A DNA stretch of 11,098 bases from Candidatus Izemoplasma sp. (GTDB taxonomy: Bacteria; Bacillota_I; Bacilli_A; Izemoplasmatales; Izemoplasmataceae), in NCBI GenBank assembly GCA_029939615.1, contig JAOZSP010000034.1, positions 1 through 11,098 on the forward strand, read 5' to 3'. The stretch's first letter is position 1, and each line of letters begins with the position of its first letter. Under the pieces are notes generated by a model, which was not told the origin of the DNA, searched no databases, and worked only from the letters and a program-made list of their open reading frames with translations. Position numbers and translations under genes: made by a program. Positions 6,754-11,098 of the stretch are shown here, in pieces.

Positions 6754-8318
6754 TGAAGACACTAAGAGAAATGTTGCGAGATGAAGAGTATGATAAAATT
6801 TGGAAAGCATATTTAGGTTTTTTAGATTTATCAATTGAAGAATTTATGGAAATCCAAAACCGATTACTTATGGAGCAAATTGAACTTCTAAAAAAGTGTA
6901 AATTAGGCAAGAAATTCTTTGGTAGATACCGCATAAATTCAGTAGAGGATTTTCGTAGACATGTACCTTTAACAACTTATGATGATTATGCTGAAACGTT
7001 GTTAAATAAAAAAAGTAAGGAACTTCCTAGTGAACCTTTACATTGGGTTCAAACAACTTGGAAAGGAGGAGCTGGTTCAATAAAACTAGCACCTTATTCA
7101 AAAACTATGGTAGAGGAAAATACTAAGATGTTCTTATCGAGCTTAATATTATCAACAAGTAAAAGAAGAGGACACTTTGATTTACGTAATTATGATAAGT
7201 TTTTATACGGAATGGCGCCAAAACCTTATTTAACGGGGTATGCTCCATACATATTAAAACATGAAATAGATTTTGAGTTTTTACCAAGTACAAAGCAAGC
7301 AGAAGAATTGAGTTTTAAGGACCGTAATGTAATTGGCTTTAAATTGGCAATTAAGAACGGCGCAGATTTATTCTATGGTGTTTCAAGTGTTCTTGTGAAA
7401 ATTGGAGAATCATTTATGAATGATACATCACGAGGGTCAAAATTTATTATGCCTGGTAATTTTAAACAGGCAGTAAAAATAATAAAAGCGTTTTGGAAGA
7501 AAAAAATAAGAAAAGAAAAATTGCTTCCAAAAGATTTATTTGAGTTTAAAGGTGTTGTTTGCGGTGGGACCGATTCAGATACTTATAAATCACAAATCGA
7601 ACACTTATTCGGAATTACACCGTTAGAAATATTCGGAGGTACTGAAAGTGCAGCAGTTGCTACAGAAACATGGAGTAGAAACGGATTAACATTCTTCCCA
7701 GATGTAAACTTCTTAGAGTTTATTCCTGAAGATGAAATGAAGAAAGAGCAAGAAGAAAAAGGCTATAATCCTAGAACTATTCTCCTTGATGAAATTCAAC
7801 CAGGCAATATTTATGAACTAGTAATCACAAAACTTCGAGGAGGAGTTTTTGTAAGATATCGTATAGGAGATGTCATGAAATGTTTATCTTTATCTAATGA
7901 AGAAGATGTGATAAGATTACCTCAAGTAAAATACTTGGATCGTGTAAGCAATATTATTGATTTAGCCGGATTTACAAGGATTACTAAGCAAATAATTGGT
8001 GATGCTATTAAATTATCAGATTTAGGAATCGATAATTGGACAGCTTGTAAAGAATATGGATCAGATAGACCATACATTAATCTATATTTTGAAAATAACA
8101 ATAATCATTCATTAGAGGTTATAAGAAATTGCATAAATAAAACAATGAAGAAAGTAGATTCTGATTATAGTGACGTACACACAATGCTGGGGTATGATCC
8201 ACTAATATTAACAATCGTTAAACAGGGGGCTTTTGATTTATTTAAGGAAAACTACAAAAGTGGAATTCCTAAAATTAATCCCGCAAAGGAAGAAATATCT
8301 AATTTAGTAGAACTATAG
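6753..8318 (+). CDS. GH3-family acyl-adenylating enzyme (acid-amido synthetase-like)
   Basis: A 521-residue member of the GH3 branch of adenylate-forming enzymes, best known from plants, where they activate a carboxylic acid (jasmonate, auxin, benzoates) with ATP and join it to an amino acid. Seen here: an N-terminal helical part with the VPLTTYDDY motif (71-79); a region 99-116 ending in IKLAPYS in the motif I position; ATP motif IFGGTESAAVATET (293-306); FVRYRIGDVMKC (366-377); and the hinge-like KYLDRVSNIIDLAGFTRIT (393-411), then a small C-terminal domain. Motif I is unusual: the Ser/Thr-Gly loop is TTWKGGAGS. The substrate is not readable from the sequence. It has no signal peptide or TM, so it is cytosolic. 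It overlaps the methyltransferase stop by one base and precedes the c-di-GMP protein by 28 nt. An acyl-CoA ligase is the alternative, but the overall pattern and length favour GH3. Confidence 0.8.
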   Translation: MKTLREMLRDEEYDKIWKAYLGFLDLSIEEFMEIQNRLLMEQIELLKKCKLGKKFFGRYRINSVEDFRRHVPLTTYDDYAETLLNKKSKELPSEPLHWVQTTWKGGAGSIKLAPYSKTMVEENTKMFLSSLILSTSKRRGHFDLRNYDKFLYGMAPKPYLTGYAPYILKHEIDFEFLPSTKQAEELSFKDRNVIGFKLAIKNGADLFYGVSSVLVKIGESFMNDTSRGSKFIMPGNFKQAVKIIKAFWKKKIRKEKLLPKDLFEFKGVVCGGTDSDTYKSQIEHLFGITPLEIFGGTESAAVATETWSRNGLTFFPDVNFLEFIPEDEMKKEQEEKGYNPRTILLDEIQPGNIYELVITKLRGGVFVRYRIGDVMKCLSLSNEEDVIRLPQVKYLDRVSNIIDLAGFTRITKQIIGDAIKLSDLGIDNWTACKEYGSDRPYINLYFENNNNHSLEVIRNCINKTMKKVDSDYSDVHTMLGYDPLILTIVKQGAFDLFKENYKSGIPKINPAKEEISNLVEL

Positions 8319-8346
8319 GGAAAAAAATACTTAAAAGAGGTGTATT

Positions 8347-10866
8347 ATGATAGTTCTTACACAATTCAATATCATACCATTAATATCATTTATACTTTAT
8401 GGAATTATCTTATTTATTATTTTAACATCGAACCGTACAAGGTTATCAAAATCATTTAGTATGTACGTAGTAGCGATGCTGATTTGGTCATTGGGATCTT
8501 TTCTAATGAAAACAGATGTTCCACCAAGTTCACTATTTTGGAACAAAGTACTGCAAATTGGATTTATTTTTGTTCCAGTTTTATTATTACGTTTTAGTTA
8601 TATTTTAACAGATGAATTTGAGAAGAAAAAACTTGTACAAATAGGATATATAATCAGTTCTATTTTAGTTGTTTTATCATTTATGGGATATGTTATCAAA
8701 GAAGCTTGGTATATTGATGGAGAATTTGGATATGAAATTGATTTTGGAGCTTACATATTAGCTTTTGTGGGATTAATGTATAGTATACTTGCATTAGCTA
8801 CCATGATTAAAAAAACATATTCAAAAGAAATTTCTGTAAGAAAAGTTGGGCTTGTAATTATTGGTTTAACATTAGTAATTGTAGGTGGAGCATTAAATCT
8901 AAATACAACAGTAGGCCAATATGGAATTGATATTTTATTCAACACCTTTAATGCTTTTCTAATTACTTATGCAATTTACCGTAATAAATTCTTAGAAATT
9001 AACCTTGTAGTAAAAAAAGGTTTATCAATATCTGTCTATAATATAATATTGTTTATTATCTATGCTTTTATAGTTATCCTTAGTTATAATATACTAAGTG
9101 TAGAACTAGGAATTACAAATCTTACTACAGTAGTACTAATGATGTCACCGATATTCTTTTTACTAGAACCGATTAGAATTCAATTAATGAAACTTACTCG
9201 CCACGTTTTCTACCGTGGAACCACTGATCGTCAAATAGTTTTAAAAGAATTTAGTGATTTAATAAATACCTCGTTAAAACTTGAAAAAATAATTGAATCA
9301 TTAGTAAATGCAATACAAGATGCTATTGATACAAAAGAAGTAAATATTTTACTAAAGAATATCAATAAATATGAACTTCGTGCATCATCAAAAACAAATC
9401 CTGATTACTATAATAATTTCTTCACAATAAATCATCCAATAGTTTCATGGTTCCATAAACATAATCAACTATTATTAAAAACACAAATGGATAATCATAT
9501 TTCATTTAAAGGGCTTTGGGATTCGGAAAAAGCAGTAATAGAAAGTATGGGGACAGAAATTTTAGTGCCAATTCGTTATGCCGAAGATTTAATAGGAATT
9601 GTAGTGATTTCAGGTCGAAATGATGAAACACCATATAGTTTTGAAGAAACAGAATTCTTAGAAACAATCATTAATAATGCTGCAGCAATTATCGAGAATG
9701 CAAAAACAATTGAAGCAATCCGTAAACAATCAATTACAGATGAATTAACAAAACTATATAATCATCGTTATTTCCAGGAAACTGCTAATAAATGGATAAA
9801 AGACAAGAAATATGTGCGCTTTGGGTTGGCTATAATCGATATTGATCAATTCAAAATATATAATGATTTATATGGCCATGCTAGTGGAGATATCGCTTTG
9901 AAAAGAATTGCTAAAATTATTAAATCAGTATCATCAACAAATGAAATGTTAGTACGTTTTGGTGGTGAAGAATTTGTTGTTTTATATCCAGGTATAAGAC
10001 CAGAAGAGGTGTATAGAAGAGCAAATTTAATAAGAGAGACAATTGAAAATGAATTTTTGTTATCAAAAGACATTCGTGAATTCTTAACAGTAACTGTTGG
10101 AATATCAAATTATGATATAAACGGTAGTACATTAGAAGAACTAATCACAAAAGCTGATAACGCAGTTCATCAAGGTAAGCAAAGTGGTCGTAATAAAACA
10201 ATGGTTTATAATGAAGATAATGAATTCTCAACAAACGCAAATTCACAAGTACAAGAAAAAATTAAGGATGCTTTCATTTCTAGTATTTACGCTCTTGCAG
10301 CTACAATAGATGCAAAAGATCACTATACATATGGTCATTCTAGTAATGTTAGTTTATTATCGGCAGCTCTTGCAAAAGAAGCAGGTTTTTCTGATAAACA
10401 AATAGAAACAGTTAAAAACGCTGGATTACTTCACGATATCGGTAAAGTAGGAATACCTGAATCAGTATTATCAAAACCAGGCTTTCTAACTCAGGATGAA
10501 TATGAAACGATGAAAGGACACGTTGTCCAATCAATCAATATTATTAAACATATTCCTAATTTAATTGATACAGTTCCTGTTGTAATAAGTCATCATGAAA
10601 GATATGACGGAAATGGATATCCTCGTGGTATTAAAGGAGAAAGTATCCCGATTTTAGGAAGAGTAATTTGTATAGCGGATTCATTCGATGCGATGACGAC
10701 TGATCGTCCATATCGCAAAGGACTATCTCTAGAACAAGCAATCTACGAATTAAGAAAAAATTCCGGAACTCAATTTGATCCAGAACTAGTTGATATATTT
10801 ATCAATATGGCAACAAATGGAGATTTACAAAAACTAAATTTAGAAAACAGACCATCATTTAATTGA
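8347..10866 (+). CDS. Membrane cyclic-di-GMP protein: 7TM sensor + GAF-like + GGDEF + HD-GYP
   Basis: An 839-residue sensor that may both make and break cyclic di-GMP. Order: about seven or eight TM helices in residues 1-275, resembling the HisKA_7TM type of sensor; a soluble GAF-like domain about 295-455; GGDEF about 462-622 with DID (498-500) and the active-site sequence GGEEF (539-543); HD-GYP about 640-825 with H664, HD (696-697), H725, HH (749-750), GYP (757-759) and D778. Both catalytic motifs look intact. The GGDEF inhibitory RxxD site is missing (S..E at that place), so product inhibition is not expected. The start is ATG 8347 with AGAGGTG at 8336-8342. It lies 28 nt after GH3 with no terminator between, so co-transcription is likely. 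The TGA stop lies within the terminator. Whether the protein mainly makes or degrades c-di-GMP, and the ligand of the TM sensor, are unknown. Confidence 0.9.
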   Translation: MIVLTQFNIIPLISFILYGIILFIILTSNRTRLSKSFSMYVVAMLIWSLGSFLMKTDVPPSSLFWNKVLQIGFIFVPVLLLRFSYILTDEFEKKKLVQIGYIISSILVVLSFMGYVIKEAWYIDGEFGYEIDFGAYILAFVGLMYSILALATMIKKTYSKEISVRKVGLVIIGLTLVIVGGALNLNTTVGQYGIDILFNTFNAFLITYAIYRNKFLEINLVVKKGLSISVYNIILFIIYAFIVILSYNILSVELGITNLTTVVLMMSPIFFLLEPIRIQLMKLTRHVFYRGTTDRQIVLKEFSDLINTSLKLEKIIESLVNAIQDAIDTKEVNILLKNINKYELRASSKTNPDYYNNFFTINHPIVSWFHKHNQLLLKTQMDNHISFKGLWDSEKAVIESMGTEILVPIRYAEDLIGIVVISGRNDETPYSFEETEFLETIINNAAAIIENAKTIEAIRKQSITDELTKLYNHRYFQETANKWIKDKKYVRFGLAIIDIDQFKIYNDLYGHASGDIALKRIAKIIKSVSSTNEMLVRFGGEEFVVLYPGIRPEEVYRRANLIRETIENEFLLSKDIREFLTVTVGISNYDINGSTLEELITKADNAVHQGKQSGRNKTMVYNEDNEFSTNANSQVQEKIKDAFISSIYALAATIDAKDHYTYGHSSNVSLLSAALAKEAGFSDKQIETVKNAGLLHDIGKVGIPESVLSKPGFLTQDEYETMKGHVVQSINIIKHIPNLIDTVPVVISHHERYDGNGYPRGIKGESIPILGRVICIADSFDAMTTDRPYRKGLSLEQAIYELRKNSGTQFDPELVDIFINMATNGDLQKLNLENRPSFN

Positions 10867-10879
10867 TGCTCTGTTTTTT
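10844..10879 (+). terminator. Rho-independent terminator ending the three-gene operon
   Basis: Arms AAAACAGA / TCTGTTTT and, inward past a C/C mismatch, CATCA / TGATG enclose a TTTAAT loop, followed by a T run. The TGA stop (10864-10866) is in the right arm. The last residues of the protein are thus encoded by the hairpin, as at the other two terminators of the window. Confidence 0.8.
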
Positions 10880-10948
10880 AATGATTTATTAAGTAAACAA
10901 TGCAGTTGTTTTGTTAGTAATCAAACCATTAATACCACTTGTATTTCA

Positions 10949-10978
10949 TTGACAATAATATAATAACCATGATAAAAT
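10949..10978 (+). promoter_or_regulatory. Sigma-A promoter of the thiolase gene
   Basis: A perfect TTGACA (10949-10954), an 18-base spacer ending in TGA (extended -10), then TAAAAT (10973-10978). The expected start is near 10985, giving a leader of about 67 nt. No cre box is visible here, unlike the buk promoter. The upstream stretch 10880-10948 shows nothing else I can name. Confidence 0.78.
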
Positions 10979-10983
10979 ATAAA

Positions 10984-10996
10984 TGATTATTAATCA
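10984..10996 (+). promoter_or_regulatory. Possible operator at the thiolase transcription start
   Basis: TGATT-ATT-AATCA, a 13-bp inverted repeat placed right at the predicted transcription start. The position suits a repressor site, but short AT repeats are common in such DNA and it matches no consensus I know (not Rex, TnrA or cre). Confidence 0.3.
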
Positions 10997-11051
10997 AATA
11001 TTTTCAATATAATAAGGTACAAGTTATTAAGAAGTATCTAAGGAGGAAAAC

Positions 11052-11098
11052 ATGAGCAAAGTATTTATAGTTTCAGCAAAAAGAACGCCAATAGGAAG
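11052..11098 (+). CDS. Thiolase (acetyl-CoA acetyltransferase), N-terminus only
   Basis: Fifteen codons plus two bases are present before the window ends: MSKVFIVSAKRTPIG. This is the typical thiolase N-terminus (V-x-V/A-SAxRTPIG). Biosynthetic thiolases join two acetyl-CoA to acetoacetyl-CoA, the first step of butyrate synthesis; degradative ones do the reverse. The start is certain: AGGAGG at 11041-11046, five bases before ATG. The active-site Cys and His lie outside the window, so the subtype (thl/atoB versus fadA) cannot be fixed. Together with buk-ptb it suggests a butyryl-CoA pathway continuing to the right. Confidence 0.8.
   Translation, partial: MSKVFIVSAKRTPIG

Noticed and set aside
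8319..8346. Separate promoter for the c-di-GMP gene in the 28-nt gap after GH3
   Set aside because: The gap is filled by the Shine-Dalgarno and holds no -10/-35 pair; co-transcription is simpler.
9846..10132. Two minus-strand readings opposite the GGDEF region
   Set aside because: They overlap each other in different frames and lie antisense to the conserved GGEEF stretch; no start signals.
10864..10882. Reading TGA as Trp (mycoplasma code), which would extend the c-di-GMP protein by five codons
   Set aside because: The TGA is within the terminator right arm, and no other gene in the window needs TGA as Trp; the standard code explains everything.

Overview
The window is strongly AT-rich and reads cleanly in the standard bacterial code: genes end in TAA, TAG and, for the 839-residue gene, TGA sitting inside its own terminator, so TGA is not Trp here. 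Shine-Dalgarno sites are strong (AGGAGG / GAGGTGA) and promoters are of the sigma-A type. With a CcpA-type cre box, a ptb/buk pair and a GGDEF/HD-GYP protein, this suggests a low-GC Gram-positive relative: Bacillota, or a standard-code branch near Haloplasma/Izemoplasma/Acholeplasma. The exact taxon is an inference I cannot settle. I see no mobile element, CRISPR array, tRNA or rRNA.

Layout. (1) 1-1020: a two-TM membrane protein with a probable PH-like domain, possibly 5'-truncated by the window edge, ended by an intrinsic terminator. (2) 1022-2312: an MFS transporter with its own TTGCGA-N17-TATAAT promoter and very short leader. It converges on the next operon at a perfect 22-bp palindrome that acts as terminator both ways and contains both stop codons. 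(3) 2297-5997, minus strand: a tight operon buk-ptb-pckA (butyrate kinase, phosphate butyryltransferase, ATP-type PEP carboxykinase-like protein). Its extended -10 promoter carries a perfect-consensus CcpA cre box in the -35/-10 spacer. (4) 6190-10879, plus strand: an isoprenylcysteine-methyltransferase-like membrane protein, a GH3-family acyl-adenylating enzyme (stop and start overlap by one base) and, 28 nt on, a membrane GGDEF+HD-GYP cyclic-di-GMP protein ended by a terminator. (5) 10949-end: a strong promoter and the first 15 codons of a thiolase.

How they fit. Thiolase (acetoacetyl-CoA formation) together with Ptb/Buk (butyryl-CoA to butyrate plus ATP) points to butyrate-type acyl-CoA metabolism; the genes for the middle steps are not in the window. 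Linking PEPCK to buk-ptb under a cre box suggests a unit turned down when good sugars are present, which fits gluconeogenic or acid-using growth as well as simple butyrate fermentation. The three-gene plus-strand cluster (methyltransferase, GH3, c-di-GMP sensor/effector) is the least explained part and the best candidate for an undescribed system: two enzyme families that act on carboxyl groups, placed directly upstream of a membrane signalling protein.
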